Shown piece by piece: positions 20,198-30,108 of a stretch of 33,458 nucleotides of DNA. The position numbers and the translations under genes are program-made. The number at the start of each line of letters is the position of its first letter. The first letter of the stretch is position 1. The DNA comes from a virus. The notes beneath the pieces were generated by a model. That model had not been told where the DNA came from. It worked only from the letters and a program-made list of their open reading frames with translations, and searched no databases. Where the stretch lies: positions 1 through 33,458 of the IMG/VR virus record IMGVR_UViG_3300025102_000132. One strand, written 5' to 3'.

Positions 20198-20563
20198 ATG
20201 GCTAGACCTACGGTTATCACTAAAGAGGTACTCTCGAAACTAGACACTGCGTTCTCTATGGGATGCACTGACCTTGAGGCGTGTAATTTTGCAGATATTA
20301 GCAAGGCTGCACTATACCGCTATCAAGAGAAGCACGAGGAGTTTAGAGACCGAAAAGAGGTCCTTAAAGCCAACCCCTTTATGCTGGCACGATCAGTGTT
20401 GATTGATGCACTGCATGATGGTGATGTAAACACCGCACATAAGATGATAGACCGTAAGGAAGGGTCTAAGGTAGCGGTAGACCACAGTAGCTCAGACGGC
20501 TCTATGAAGCCAACAATGATACAGCTAATGCCTGTTAGTCCTGATGACAACAGCGACGATTAA
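20198..20563 (+). CDS. Terminase small subunit
   Basis: A 121-residue protein: an N-terminal HTH-type domain (VITKEVLSKLDTAFSMGCTD then LEACNFADISKAALYRYQEK, about 6-45), a helical oligomerisation part with EFRDRKEVLKANPFMLARSV, and a flexible acidic tail. That order is typical of phage small terminase subunits, which recognise the packaging site and load the large subunit. The ATG at 20198 is preferred over an upstream TTG (20153) that would add residues overlapping the hairpin and has no binding site. It overlaps the large subunit start by 20 bases. Confidence 0.75.
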   Translation: MARPTVITKEVLSKLDTAFSMGCTDLEACNFADISKAALYRYQEKHEEFRDRKEVLKANPFMLARSVLIDALHDGDVNTAHKMIDRKEGSKVAVDHSSSDGSMKPTMIQLMPVSPDDNSDD

Positions 20564-21839
20564 TCTGCCTGAAAAGTTATTACCAGTGTTTGCTGGTGAA
20601 TGTCGTTACCGTGGGGCTTATGGAGGCCGTGGTAGCGGTAAAACAAGAACCTTTGCATTGATGACTGCGATCAAGGGATACCAGTTTGGTATGTCAGGCC
20701 AAGCAGGTCAGATACTGTGCGCTAGAGAGCATTTAAACTCATTAGATGAGTCCTCATTAGAGGAGATCAAGAGTGCTATTCGCTCTGTTGATTGGTTAGC
20801 TGACTACTACGAGGTTGGTGAGAAGTACATACGCTCAAAGGATGGCAATATTAGCTATGTCTTTGCAGGGTTAAGACGCAACCTAGATAGTATCAAATCT
20901 AAGGCAAGAATCATTATAGCGTGGGTAGATGAGGCAGAGCCTGTCTCTGAGGAGGCATGGCGTAAGCTAATACCAACGGTACGGGAAGAGGGCTCAGAGA
21001 TATGGGTAACCTGGAACCCTGAGAGTGTTAGATCATCTACTAATAAGCGATTTAGAGAAGACCCACCAGAGGATTCACAGATTGTTGAGCTTAACTGGCG
21101 CGATAATCCGTGGTTTCCACAGGTACTAGACACTGAAAGGTTAGCCGATAAGAAGGTTAGACCTGATGTCTACGATCATATCTGGGAGGGCAGTTATTTA
21201 GCAGCCCATGAGGGTGCGTACTATTCGCACTTGATTGAGGAAGCAAGGCGTGATGGTCGGGTTGGTAATGTCCACCACGACCCTTTGATGGAGACTAGAG
21301 CCTACTTTGATATCGGTGGTACTGGTGCTAAGTCAGATGCTACAAGTATCTGGACGGTGCAGTTCTACAAGTCAGAGATTAGAGTATTAGGTTATTACGA
21401 GGCGCAAGGTCAGCCACTAGCGACTCACGTTGCTTGGTTGCGTGACCAGGTACAGGATATTAAGACGGTTGTGTTACCACACGATGGTCGAACACACGAC
21501 AAGGTTTACTCAGTGAGTTACGAGTCAGCCCTACGCGATGCAGGCTTTAACGTCATTGTAGTGCCTAATCAGGGCAGTGGTGCTGCAGGTGCAAGGGTTG
21601 AGGCCGTTAGACGCATATTACCCTCAGTTTACTTCAACGAGCCTAATTGTAAGTCAGGTATGGAGGCGCTGTGCTGGTATCACGAGAAGAGAGATGAGGC
21701 GCGCAACATTGGGTTAGGACCTAACCATGATTGGTCATCACACGCTGCAGATGCCTTTGGAATGATGGCGGTGGTATACGAGCCACCAAATGCCTCATGG
21801 GGCAAGCCGTTACGAGTTAATTTGAAAGGTATTGTATGA
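20544..21839 (+). CDS. Terminase large subunit
   Basis: A 431-residue packaging ATPase/nuclease. Walker A is GGRGSGKT (27-34). Walker B is IIIAWVDE (123-130), with Glu130 as the likely catalytic carboxylate. The RNase H-like nuclease acidic residues are likely Asp256 in AYFDIGGTGAKSD, Asp314 in VLPHDG and Asp403 in SHAADAFG. The sequence belongs to the Terminase_3/6-type group. The gene overlaps both neighbours. Whether packaging is headful or cos-based cannot be decided; circular closure of the contig would fit headful packaging. Confidence 0.95.
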   Translation: MTTATINLPEKLLPVFAGECRYRGAYGGRGSGKTRTFALMTAIKGYQFGMSGQAGQILCAREHLNSLDESSLEEIKSAIRSVDWLADYYEVGEKYIRSKDGNISYVFAGLRRNLDSIKSKARIIIAWVDEAEPVSEEAWRKLIPTVREEGSEIWVTWNPESVRSSTNKRFREDPPEDSQIVELNWRDNPWFPQVLDTERLADKKVRPDVYDHIWEGSYLAAHEGAYYSHLIEEARRDGRVGNVHHDPLMETRAYFDIGGTGAKSDATSIWTVQFYKSEIRVLGYYEAQGQPLATHVAWLRDQVQDIKTVVLPHDGRTHDKVYSVSYESALRDAGFNVIVVPNQGSGAAGARVEAVRRILPSVYFNEPNCKSGMEALCWYHEKRDEARNIGLGPNHDWSSHAADAFGMMAVVYEPPNASWGKPLRVNLKGIV

Positions 21840-23326
21840 GCGATAGGATGGCAGGGATATTGGAGGAGATTGGTAGATATCTCCAGAGAGAGGAGCCAAT
21901 AAACCCAGAGATGATGCCACGCTCTTATATGCCTCAGTCTAACGTCATGTCATTAGCCCCTTACATGGCGAAAGGATTGATAAATGATGTTGCTCGGTAT
22001 GGTAAGCAAGCATTTACAGGTGAGGTATCAGACAGAGAATTATTGCCACAGCAGCCGCTGACAGGCGATGCAAAGGCCGTTGCCGATGCGTTTGGTTCTG
22101 GTGTTGGTAAAGTATTAAATTACCAAGTGCCGACCTTACAGGGATCACGATCAGTCATGGATGACATTAACATGGTCGTAGATGCCTATCAGGATGCGAG
22201 ACCAGGGATTGTTGAAGCATTGGGTGAGCCATCTGTTAATCGTGTTGAGGGTGCTGGCCTGTTGGGGTCGATGGTAATACCTGGTAGGGCAAATAAACTT
22301 CTTGATGCACCGACTGTAAACAGAGATATGGACTTGTTGCAGCGTGTTGGAGATGTAGATTCTGTTAACACAATGCGGCTGGATGTTGAACCAGGTGTTG
22401 ATCTGATCCCAGAGTCGCTCGTAAAAGCGCAAGATTTAGAAGGCCGTGGCTTTGTGTCAGGTATGGCTGATACCTCCAGAGGTGATTTATCTAAAGTTGT
22501 TGCGGTAAATGATCAACCAATTGACATGGTTAGACTTGGCGGTGTTGATTACATGAGACAACCGCAGAATGCAGATAAAGGTATTTTGTGGGCATCTGAT
22601 GCAGGTCAAGTATCAGGATTAACAAATGCTGCGAAAGCGGCTGAGTCATTGCCTGGTGTGTCGCGTTCCCCCGTGTACATTCCCTATGGGATGGGTGGTA
22701 AATCTACAGACTTTGCCACAATGACTGCTGATGTCATGGTTCCAATTGCAAAAGCAAATCTTAAAAAGAAAGACAAAAAGCGGTTAGATAAAAGAATTCG
22801 CCAAGGGGCTGGCAATAAAACAAACGAGTTTACACCTCAACCAGATTGGCCTGGCATTGATAGCCCAAAGGTTGATGAATGGTTAGCAAATGCTGGTGGC
22901 AACCGAAAGGCAGTGCAAAAAGCGATTGATGAGTTCAGAGATGAAGCTGGTATTAACCTATCGCAAGCTAGAGCGGCCATTGTTGACCCATCCCAACTTA
23001 ATCCAAGAGTTGGTGATTTACGCACGATAGGCATTATGGATATGGTAAATGCGCCAAGACCTGGTAACCATCCATCCTACAATACCGATATTATGGGCAG
23101 TTATTTAGGTCGCTTTGGAGAGGGAGCAAACCTACTAAGTGATCTCAATCCAATGATACGAACAACGCAAGCAGATTTCAGGCAAGAAATGGCAAGGCGT
23201 GGACACAACGTAGACGCACAAAAAGTACCATCTGCTGTAGGTAAAACTATGCAGCCTGGTTTAATTGGCTCATTTGATCAAGCTACTTTAGATGAGTTAA
23301 TTAAGAAAGGACTTATAGCGCCTTAA
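21836..23326 (+). CDS. Virion/ejection-type protein with a conserved phage domain
   Basis: A 496-residue protein starting inside the terminase stop (ATGA). Residues about 1-150 are variable. The central-to-C-terminal part (about 270-460) contains VYIPYGMGGKSTDFATMTAD, a basic Lys/Arg run, DWPGIDSPKVDEWLANAGGN, RKAVQKAIDEFRDEAGINLS, QARAAIVDPSQLNP and HPSYNTDIMGSYLG. I recognise this order from large ejection or polyvalent proteins of marine phages, where it sits as a C-terminal module. Here it is a stand-alone protein. Its function is unknown; ejection with DNA is a suggestion. Its 3' end overlaps a small opposite-strand gene. Confidence 0.6.
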   Translation: MSDRMAGILEEIGRYLQREEPINPEMMPRSYMPQSNVMSLAPYMAKGLINDVARYGKQAFTGEVSDRELLPQQPLTGDAKAVADAFGSGVGKVLNYQVPTLQGSRSVMDDINMVVDAYQDARPGIVEALGEPSVNRVEGAGLLGSMVIPGRANKLLDAPTVNRDMDLLQRVGDVDSVNTMRLDVEPGVDLIPESLVKAQDLEGRGFVSGMADTSRGDLSKVVAVNDQPIDMVRLGGVDYMRQPQNADKGILWASDAGQVSGLTNAAKAAESLPGVSRSPVYIPYGMGGKSTDFATMTADVMVPIAKANLKKKDKKRLDKRIRQGAGNKTNEFTPQPDWPGIDSPKVDEWLANAGGNRKAVQKAIDEFRDEAGINLSQARAAIVDPSQLNPRVGDLRTIGIMDMVNAPRPGNHPSYNTDIMGSYLGRFGEGANLLSDLNPMIRTTQADFRQEMARRGHNVDAQKVPSAVGKTMQPGLIGSFDQATLDELIKKGLIAP

Positions 23327-23464
23327 TATAATTTCTTGTTCGCTTTTAGAAACACCGTCTTGGTCCAAAAGGCTTTGTAAAACACCTTCTGTCCATTCAA
23401 GAGGGTCATGGCGAATTACCTCAATCCATTCAGTAGCATTATCGGATAATTGTATATTTTCCAT
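23297..23464 (-). CDS. 55-residue minus-strand protein inside the late operon
   Basis: A minus-strand frame beginning MENIQLSDNATEWIEVIRHD and ending YKSFLN, helical and amphipathic, with Trp, Leu and charged residues in protein-like order. It fills the only sizeable gap (23327-23496) in the late region and overlaps the preceding gene by 30 bases in convergent orientation. A TACAAT hexamer lies just upstream of its ATG, but no clear binding site. It could be a moron, a lysogeny-expressed function, or an antisense-acting gene. No family is recognised. Confidence 0.5.
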   Translation of the reverse strand: MENIQLSDNATEWIEVIRHDPLEWTEGVLQSLLDQDGVSKSEQEIILRRYKSFLN

Positions 23465-23496
23465 ACTTTATTGTAACAAAATTTACGAGAAATTAC

Positions 23497-24120
23497 ATGG
23501 CAATAACAACTTACAGCGAGCTTAAAACAAGCATTGCTGACTACCTCAATCGTGCTGATTTAACGTCAATCATACCGACATTCATTGCACTAGCAGAGGC
23601 ACAGATTAATCGTGATGTCAGGCACTGGTCTATGGAGAACAGGGCTACAACTAGCTTTGATGGCCAGTACGGTACGCGCCCATCTGATTGGGTAGCAACT
23701 ATACGTATGCATCTAACAGGTAACGGCACAAAGGCGATGAACCTGATTAGTCAGCAGGCGATGGCAGAGAAACGTGCTAATGACAATGATACTGCTGGTA
23801 CACCTATGTTCTATGCTCACTCTGAGTCACAGTTTGAGCTATACCCAACCCCAGATCAGGCAACAACAGCAGAGATACTGTATTACCAAAAGGTCCCTGC
23901 ACTAAGCGATAGCAACACAACTAACTGGCTTTTGTCTTATGCGCCTGATGTCTATCTGTATGGGTCGTTAATACATTCAGCGCCTTATCTTGCAGAGGAT
24001 GCTAGGACGGCTGTATTTGCACAGATGTACGGTGCATCGGTCAATCAATTAAACGAAAAGTCTGAGGAGTCAAAGACCTCTGGCAGTGGATTAAAATTAC
24101 GAGTGAGAGGTTTAGGATGA
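23497..24120 (+). CDS. Head-tail adaptor protein (P22 gp4-like family)
   Basis: A 207-residue protein starting MAITTYSELKTSIADYLNRA with LTSIIPTFIALAEAQINRDV, a sequence pattern I associate with phage adaptor (gp4-type) proteins that bind below the portal ring. The middle contains YYQKVPALSDSNTTNWLLSY, and the end has ASVNQLNEKSEES. A GAG box precedes the ATG. It overlaps the next gene by four bases. The adaptor is expected to connect the portal to the short tail. Confidence 0.7.
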   Translation: MAITTYSELKTSIADYLNRADLTSIIPTFIALAEAQINRDVRHWSMENRATTSFDGQYGTRPSDWVATIRMHLTGNGTKAMNLISQQAMAEKRANDNDTAGTPMFYAHSESQFELYPTPDQATTAEILYYQKVPALSDSNTTNWLLSYAPDVYLYGSLIHSAPYLAEDARTAVFAQMYGASVNQLNEKSEESKTSGSGLKLRVRGLG

Positions 24121-24497
24121 GCTTTACCAATTTTTTAGAGACAGAACTACTAGATCATGTGTTTACTAACAGCGCCTATACAGCGCCAAGCGCAGTGTAT
24201 CTGGGTTTATTTACTGCAGCGCCTAATGATACAGGTGGTGGTACTGAGTTATCAGGTAATGGTTATGCGCGTCAGACTATGGCGATGAGCGTATCAGGTA
24301 ACACGGCAACTAACTCTGCAGCAGAAGAATTTGCAACGGCAACAGGCTCCTGGGGAACCGTTACTCATGTTGGTGTATTTGATGCATCATCTAGCGGTAA
24401 CTTGTTGGCCTATGGTGCGTTGTCTGCGTCTAAAGCTATTGCAACTGGTGATGTATTCCGTATCCCAGCAGGTGATCTTGATATTACGCTAGACTAA
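24117..24497 (+). CDS. Conserved structural protein of phages (LGLFT family)
   Basis: A 126-residue protein with AVYLGLFTAAPNDTGGGTEL then SGNGYARQTMAM, a recurrent motif in small phage structural proteins near tail-fibre genes. The remainder is beta-rich with a VTHVGVFDASSSGNLLAYGA block. No enzymatic motif is present. In other phages the family is described as a fibre-related or baseplate-like protein, so a tail role is inferred. It overlaps the adaptor gene and is followed after one base by the repeat-rich protein. Confidence 0.65.
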   Translation: MSFTNFLETELLDHVFTNSAYTAPSAVYLGLFTAAPNDTGGGTELSGNGYARQTMAMSVSGNTATNSAAEEFATATGSWGTVTHVGVFDASSSGNLLAYGALSASKAIATGDVFRIPAGDLDITLD

Positions 24498-24498
24498 T

Positions 24499-25377
24499 AT
24501 GTTATACGGTGTCTATCGCTACGGACAGGCTGCATTCTCTACAGCCACGTTGCACGATGGTGCATCCACCCTTGTTGCAACATCACAGGTCCAAAGCTCT
24601 GGCACACGAGTTGTACAGGGTTCTGCAACCATTGGCGCAAGTGCTGGGGTTACCTCTAGCGCGTTAAAGGTTGTCGATGCAAGTAGCACGATTAATGCAA
24701 CTGCAGGCACAACAGCAAGTGCGGTAACTGTTGTTGATGCGATCTCTACGATTAGTGCAGCGACATCGCTAACATCCTCTGCTGTAACGGTTGTTGATGC
24801 GGCATCAGCCTTTGGTGCGACTGCAGGCACAACGGCCTCTGGATTACGCATTCACCAGGGGGCAAGTACCTCAAGTGCAAGCGCATCGGTTAGCACTTCA
24901 GGATTAAGAATATTACAGGGCGCATCTGCTGTATCGGCAGGCTCTAGCACACAGGTATCGGGTTCTGCATTACTTGCAGGTAGCTCTACGATCTCTGTAG
25001 GTAGCGCACAATCAACCTCTGCTTTGTTAGTTAGGCAGGGCATATCGACAATATCTGCAAGCTCATCATCTAGCATTCAGGCCACTAAAGTCGCAAATGG
25101 CGTGGCGATGCTTGGATCAACTGCACAGGTTGTTACGTTGGGTAACATCATTGCGGTAGGGGCTATGTCAAGCAGTACGGTCAGTTCGGCCACTGCAAGC
25201 GGAGTTATTTTGTGGGGCGACAGCCCTGAAGTAAGCACAGATTGGGAAAATATAGCGTCAGTATCCTCTACTTGGTCTGATTCTTCACAAGGCAGCAATA
25301 GCTGGTCAGACAGCAACGCTACATCAAACAATTGGACGAATACGTCCGACAACGAAAATTTATGGGAGGCCGCTTAA
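24499..25377 (+). CDS. Ala/Ser/Thr-repeat protein with C-terminal Trp repeats
   Basis: A 292-residue protein built almost entirely of approximate repeats of 20-22 residues resembling TTASAVTVVDAISTISAAT, nine or ten copies between about residues 12 and 215. Such regular Ser/Thr/Ala repeats with an alternating Val-Val-Asp step suggest a beta-solenoid or extended fibre. The last 50 residues switch to a pattern with a Trp about every nine residues (WENIASVSSTW, SWSDSNATSNNW, LWEAA). I recall similar Trp repeats at the C-termini of marine phage fibre proteins. It lies directly upstream of the large fibre gene. Function unknown; a fibre connector is plausible. Confidence 0.65.
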   Translation: MLYGVYRYGQAAFSTATLHDGASTLVATSQVQSSGTRVVQGSATIGASAGVTSSALKVVDASSTINATAGTTASAVTVVDAISTISAATSLTSSAVTVVDAASAFGATAGTTASGLRIHQGASTSSASASVSTSGLRILQGASAVSAGSSTQVSGSALLAGSSTISVGSAQSTSALLVRQGISTISASSSSSIQATKVANGVAMLGSTAQVVTLGNIIAVGAMSSSTVSSATASGVILWGDSPEVSTDWENIASVSSTWSDSSQGSNSWSDSNATSNNWTNTSDNENLWEAA

Positions 25378-28300
25378 ATGGCTGATACAACGACTTCAAC
25401 TTACTCACTGGTAAAGCCAGAGGTTGGTGCGTCTGCGGATACGTGGGGTACTAAGCTCAACAATAACCTGGATGCAATTGATAACCTTCTTGATGGGGGT
25501 GCTGCAGTTACGGGTATGGATTTAAACAATCCTGATATTGATGGCGGTACGATTGATGGCACAGTGATTGGTGGTACGACTCAGGCTGCAATTAGCGGTA
25601 CTACAGGTCAATTTAACACCTCACTAAACGTAGATGGTGGCATTGAGTTTAATTCGTTGTCAGGCACAGGCTCTGTAGCGATTACAGACATACTCGACCA
25701 AGATGATATGTCAGGTAATAGCGCAACGGCTTTAGCGACTCAGCAGTCCATTAAAGCCTATGTAGATGCACAACAGGACACGGTTGATACATTCGCAGAG
25801 GTTTTGGCCCTTGGTAACACAACAGGTGGTACAGATATTGTATTAAGTGCAGGTGACAACATAACAAACGCCTCTGGGGACCTAACAATAGACGTTGCAG
25901 GTAACATATCTCTTGATGCAGATGGTGGCAACATACTGCTTTTAGATGGAGGAACTAGATTTTCTAATATTTCTTCATCTTCAACTGATTTAGTTATACA
26001 AGCATCTGTTCAAGATAGAGATATATTTTTAAAAGGCAACGATGGCGGTAGTGTCATCACAGCCCTTACCCTTGATATGTCAGCGGCAGGTGCGGCTACG
26101 TTTAATGCAGGTGCTACGTTTGGTGGCAACGTCACAATACAAAAAGACGATGCTCTTATTTTTGTGAAGGAAACTGATGGAACTAACATAGCCGCTGTTG
26201 GTGACTTAACAGGTGCAGGTCAAGGTGGAGCGTTTTATTACAATCACGGTGGCACTGCTGTTATACAGTTAAAATCATATGAAGCATCACAAATAAATAC
26301 TGGAATGATTTTTAATGAAGGTGGTGCAGACCTAGACTTCCGCGTTGAGTCTAGCGGCAACGCTAATATGCTATTTGTTGATGGTGGTAATAATCGAGTA
26401 GGTGTTGGAACTGCGTCTCCTAGTAGTCAATTCGAAGTGCAAGGTACAAATACTAATAATAAAATAAGTTCATATTTTTCTGGTTTATATATAAGTGGCT
26501 TTCAGTTTTCAGACTTAAACGGAAGCATTTTCTATGACGCAGGTACAGATGATTTAACGGTTTCCGCAGGTCATGCAAATAGCAAACTTATTTTGGCATC
26601 GGGAGGCAGTACCGCACTTACCCTTCTTGCAGACCAAAGTGCTACATTTACAGGAGCAATTACAGCCAACGCAGGTGTGGTTGTAGATAACATTACAATA
26701 GATGGCAATGAGATTGACGTAAGTTCTGGCGACCTAACACTAGACGTTGCAGGAGAAATTAATCTTGATGCAGATGGTGGAAAAGTTAGATTTAAAGATG
26801 CAGGAACTGATATTGGATTTGTTAGTTTTGCTAACACAGACTTAACTTTTTACTCTTCTGTTCAAGACAGAGATTTAATATTCCAAGGCAATAGCGGCGG
26901 AAGCGCTATCACAGCCCTTACTCTTGATATGTCAGATGGTGGAAGTGCAAGATTTGCCCATGATTTAAGTATCGTAGACAACGGTCAAATTTTATTAGGT
27001 GCAGGACTAGATGGAAGAATTAGCAGTGACGGCACGAATTTAAATATTCTTGCAAACAACGGCGACCTAACACTAGATGTTGCAGGAGACATTGTTCTTG
27101 ATGCAGGTGGTGGAGAAATCGTATTAAAAGATGGTGGTACTTCTTTTGGTCAGCTTAAAGGGTCTACTTCTGACCTTATCGTACAGTCATTAGTATCTGA
27201 TAAAGACATTATTTTTAAAGGCAGTGATTCAGACGGAGAATCAGTTGTTACAGCCCTCACTCTTGATATGTCAGATGCAGGTGCGGCTACGTTTAGTGGT
27301 GATGTAAGCGTACCAAACATTTCTGTAGCAGATGACATCCGACACACAGGAGACTCTGATACCTACATAAGCTTTGAAGCTAACAATCAAACTTTCTACG
27401 CAGGTGGCACACGGACGCTTGATTTAGCTTCTGGTAGCGTGGTGTTTAATGAAGGCAGTGGAGACGTAGATTTCCGCGTTGAGTCTAACGGCAACGCTAA
27501 TATGTTGTTTGTAGATGGTGGTAATAATGTCGTAGGTATTGGAACTGGCGCACCTTCAGGGAGTGGTTTGCACGTTCATAACTCAAGTGCTGGTGAGCAG
27601 TATATCTCAAGCAGTAATTCTGCCTTGCGTTTCGTTTCTACAGGAGGCGCAAACTATATTCAAAGCGGAACTGCAACCTCGTCCTCTTCTGCCGCTGACC
27701 TTATTTTTACAAATGTTGGTGGCACGGGCGAAGTTTTCCGCATAGCCGCAGACGGCTCTCTATCCACCCCAACCGCAGGAAACTCTAACGTCCGTTTTGG
27801 AGCGAACGCAGGTAACAGCATTGCAAGCGGTGGTAATCAAAATACTGTTATAGGAGATGAAGCAGGTACTGCCATTACTACAGGTGATGAAAATGCGGCA
27901 TTAGGCTATTCAGCGGCAAGCACAGTCTCGGAAGGTATTAAAAACACCGCACTAGGCGCTTATGCTTTGCGGTTTGATACGAAAGGCTCACAAAGTGTTG
28001 CCGTAGGCCATCAGGCTTTGGCGGCTCAGAACTTTACTTCTGTAACTACTGCTCACAACGTAGCTGTTGGTGCTAATGCAGGTGTATCAGTAACTACAGG
28101 CGTAAAAAACGCCCTCATAGGTGGTTTAACAGGTGATGCAATTACAGATGCTGACGGTAATGCGGCTATGGGTCATTCTGCATTGTCTTCAAATGTTCTT
28201 GGAAGCTACAGCGTAGCAATTGGTTTTAGAGCTTTAAATAATCAAAATCCTGTAGATGGTAGCGGAAACAACACAGCCGTTGATATGTATAACACCGCTG

Positions 28301-29280
28301 TTGGTACTGACGCAGGTACAGCAGTAAGCACAGGCATAGAAAACACAATCGTTGGTGCTTTAGCAGGTGATTCACTGACTGATGCTGATTTTAACGTAGC
28401 TTTAGGTGCAGGAGCTTTAGGTGCAGATACTTTAGGAAGTAGGTCAACTGCTGTTGGTTATTTATCTTTATTTAATCAAAACTTTACTTCAGCAACAAAC
28501 AGCAATAACACAGCGATTGGTTACGCGGCAGGTACAGCAGTAAGCACAGGTATTAAAAACACATTTATGGGTGCGCTTGCAGGTGATGCAACTCAAACTG
28601 GGGAAGAAAATGTTGCAGTTGGTTATCAATCTTTATCAGGAATTAATGGAGATGCAAATACTGCTTGTGGTTCTTTAGCTCTTAGTACTGTTACTGGCGA
28701 CTCAAATACAGGGATTGGTAGAGCCGCAGGTTTTCAAATTACATCAGGGTCTAATAATATAGCAATTGGACTTGATGCTCTAAGAACAGGGAGTCCCGGA
28801 GGCGCTCAAACTACTGCATCTAATAAGATTGGATTGGGTGATGAAAACATTACTTCTGCCCATATCCAAGTAGATTGGACAGTAGCCTCTGATGCGCGTG
28901 ACAAGACAGACTTCACAGCCCTAGACCTTGGCTTGGACTTTGTTAAAGACCTAAAGCCTGTCACATACAAGTGGGATAAGCGTTCCAAGTATGGCGATAA
29001 AGAAGCTGATGGTTATGACCTTAATGCACAGACTCCAGATGGAACTCACAAAGAAAATTGGTTGGACATTGGTTTCAAGGCACAAGAAGTAGAAGCCCTT
29101 GAGATTGCCGCAGGTTACAACAAAGACAACAAAACCAACCTAGTCTCTAGCCACACTGAAGACGGCAAGCAGATGGGCTTACAGTACAGCAAGTTTGTAC
29201 CAATCCTAGTCAAAGCCATCCAAGAGCAACAAGCCTTGATTGAATCATTAACCGCAAGAATAGAAACCCTAGAAGGATAA
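25378..29280 (+). CDS. Tail fibre with C-terminal S74 intramolecular chaperone
   Basis: A 1300-residue fibre. The N-terminus ([20 protein letters not shown] then [16 protein letters not shown]) is the tail-attachment motif common in marine phages. The middle has three copies of an 80-residue module (about residues 163-245, 448-530, 560-645). Residues about 800-1140 are head-type repeats in which AVG/AIG, NTAxG and AGxAxTTG steps recur, as in trimeric adhesins. The end is a peptidase S74 chaperone domain: ASDARDK with likely cleavage Ser1171, [16 protein letters not shown], and [10 protein letters not shown], then a C-terminal coiled coil. It should trimerise and autocleave to give the mature receptor-binding fibre. 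Confidence 0.85.
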   Translation: MADTTTSTYSLVKPEVGASADTWGTKLNNNLDAIDNLLDGGAAVTGMDLNNPDIDGGTIDGTVIGGTTQAAISGTTGQFNTSLNVDGGIEFNSLSGTGSVAITDILDQDDMSGNSATALATQQSIKAYVDAQQDTVDTFAEVLALGNTTGGTDIVLSAGDNITNASGDLTIDVAGNISLDADGGNILLLDGGTRFSNISSSSTDLVIQASVQDRDIFLKGNDGGSVITALTLDMSAAGAATFNAGATFGGNVTIQKDDALIFVKETDGTNIAAVGDLTGAGQGGAFYYNHGGTAVIQLKSYEASQINTGMIFNEGGADLDFRVESSGNANMLFVDGGNNRVGVGTASPSSQFEVQGTNTNNKISSYFSGLYISGFQFSDLNGSIFYDAGTDDLTVSAGHANSKLILASGGSTALTLLADQSATFTGAITANAGVVVDNITIDGNEIDVSSGDLTLDVAGEINLDADGGKVRFKDAGTDIGFVSFANTDLTFYSSVQDRDLIFQGNSGGSAITALTLDMSDGGSARFAHDLSIVDNGQILLGAGLDGRISSDGTNLNILANNGDLTLDVAGDIVLDAGGGEIVLKDGGTSFGQLKGSTSDLIVQSLVSDKDIIFKGSDSDGESVVTALTLDMSDAGAATFSGDVSVPNISVADDIRHTGDSDTYISFEANNQTFYAGGTRTLDLASGSVVFNEGSGDVDFRVESNGNANMLFVDGGNNVVGIGTGAPSGSGLHVHNSSAGEQYISSSNSALRFVSTGGANYIQSGTATSSSSAADLIFTNVGGTGEVFRIAADGSLSTPTAGNSNVRFGANAGNSIASGGNQNTVIGDEAGTAITTGDENAALGYSAASTVSEGIKNTALGAYALRFDTKGSQSVAVGHQALAAQNFTSVTTAHNVAVGANAGVSVTTGVKNALIGGLTGDAITDADGNAAMGHSALSSNVLGSYSVAIGFRALNNQNPVDGSGNNTAVDMYNTAVGTDAGTAVSTGIENTIVGALAGDSLTDADFNVALGAGALGADTLGSRSTAVGYLSLFNQNFTSATNSNNTAIGYAAGTAVSTGIKNTFMGALAGDATQTGEENVAVGYQSLSGINGDANTACGSLALSTVTGDSNTGIGRAAGFQITSGSNNIAIGLDALRTGSPGGAQTTASNKIGLGDENITSAHIQVDWTVASDARDKTDFTALDLGLDFVKDLKPVTYKWDKRSKYGDKEADGYDLNAQTPDGTHKENWLDIGFKAQEVEALEIAAGYNKDNKTNLVSSHTEDGKQMGLQYSKFVPILVKAIQEQQALIESLTARIETLEG
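25871..27300 (+). repeat. Three divergent coding copies of an 80-residue fibre module
   Basis: Copies at about 25871-26100, 26725-26960 and 27057-27300 encode [10 protein letters not shown], then a DADGG step, a DGGT segment, [10 protein letters not shown] and ALTLDMS in the same order. A shorter pair of near-identical segments (about 26336-26395 and 27471-27530) encodes [20 protein letters not shown]. The copies look like units of fibre growth by duplication or recombination. Confidence 0.7.
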
Positions 29281-29286
29281 ATAATT

Positions 29287-29532
29287 ATGAGTGAAGAAAG
29301 AACCGCAGAAGAAAAAGCGCAGATGTACAGCGCAATGCTAGGAAGCGTTAGCGTCATTACAAACGCCCTAGATTCAGAAAACGATTTCTGTTCTGACATG
29401 ACAGCCGAAGAAGTTAAAGAGCGTGTTATGAGAAGTTCAGGATACCTATCAGCAGGCGTAGCAATGGATGATTGGGGCAGTGAAGATATGTCCACCATCA
29501 ATGCCGCCATAACAGCCGCAGAAGCGGCATAA
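29287..29532 (+). CDS. Small hypothetical protein after the fibre gene
   Basis: An 81-residue protein, acidic at the N-terminus (MSEERTAEEKAQMYSAMLGS) with helical character, a FCSDMTAEEVKERV segment and an Ala-rich end. It lies six bases after the fibre stop. No membrane segment or motif is present. Position suggests a fibre assembly factor or virion protein, but this is unproven. Confidence 0.55.
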   Translation: MSEERTAEEKAQMYSAMLGSVSVITNALDSENDFCSDMTAEEVKERVMRSSGYLSAGVAMDDWGSEDMSTINAAITAAEAA

Positions 29533-29546
29533 AAAGGAGAAATAAA

Positions 29547-29855
29547 ATGGCAGTAACTTGGACAATCACAAACATGGAATACACCAACGACTCTGACAAG
29601 GGTGTAGTACACGCCGCTTGGTCAGCTTCAGAGACTGACGGAGACCACACAGGAACAGTATCGGGCATGGAGTCCTATACGCCTGACTCTAGTGCATCTG
29701 GTTATATTGCATATGATTCGCTAACAAATGCAAAAGTAGTGTCGTGGGTAAAGGCAACACTAGGTGCTGATGAAGTCACTCGTGTAGGCGAGAAGATAGC
29801 GGCTCAGATTGCTGAGTCAAAAACCCCCTCAACAGCATGGGGAAAACCGTTTTAA
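29547..29855 (+). CDS. Conserved small phage protein (cyanophage-type fibre-module family)
   Basis: A 102-residue protein starting MAVTWTITNMEYTNDSDKGV with VHAAWSASETDGDHTGTVSG, YTPDSSASGYIAYDSLTNAK and VVSWVKATLGADEV, ending TPSTAWGKPF. I associate this pattern with small proteins next to fibre genes in marine and cyanophages. AAAGGAGA at 29533-29540 is a good binding site. It probably adopts a small beta fold; the role in fibre assembly is inferred from the neighbourhood. Confidence 0.65.
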   Translation: MAVTWTITNMEYTNDSDKGVVHAAWSASETDGDHTGTVSGMESYTPDSSASGYIAYDSLTNAKVVSWVKATLGADEVTRVGEKIAAQIAESKTPSTAWGKPF

Positions 29856-29878
29856 TTTTTAACTAAAGGAGTAGCAAA

Positions 29879-30106
29879 ATGGGTAAAAAAGAAAAAACCC
29901 CAATTGTCATAAACGAAGTTGAATACACGCTAGAGGACATGACTGCAGAACAGCAGGTGATGGTCAACCACTGCGCTGATATTGAAAATAAGATACGCAA
30001 GATGCAATTCAATATAGATCAATTAGCAGGTGGTAAGGAGTACTGGATTACCAGGTTACAGCAGTCACTAAATGCAACACCTGAAGAAGTTGCTGCGGAG
30101 GCATAA
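29879..30106 (+). CDS. Small conserved phage protein with coiled coil
   Basis: A 75-residue protein: a basic start, then an EYTLEDMTAEQQVMVNHCAD segment and a helical, heptad-like part (IENKIRKMQFNIDQLAGGKE). AAAGGAG lies seven bases upstream of the ATG. Proteins of this type also occur in marine phage fibre modules, without assigned function, as far as I recall. It is followed by a tiny basic gene two bases later. Confidence 0.6.
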   Translation: MGKKEKTPIVINEVEYTLEDMTAEQQVMVNHCADIENKIRKMQFNIDQLAGGKEYWITRLQQSLNATPEEVAAEA

Positions 30107-30108
30107 TT

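Noticed and set aside
24560-25090. Repeat array that could be mistaken for CRISPR or tandem DNA repeats
   Set aside because: The periodicity is in codons of one open frame, the units are not identical, and there are no spacers of constant length.
24519-25352. Three minus-strand frames opposite the repeat protein
   Set aside because: They mirror the codon repeats of the plus-strand gene (long Val/Ala/Asp strings) and have no start signals; shadows of the repetitive coding sequence.
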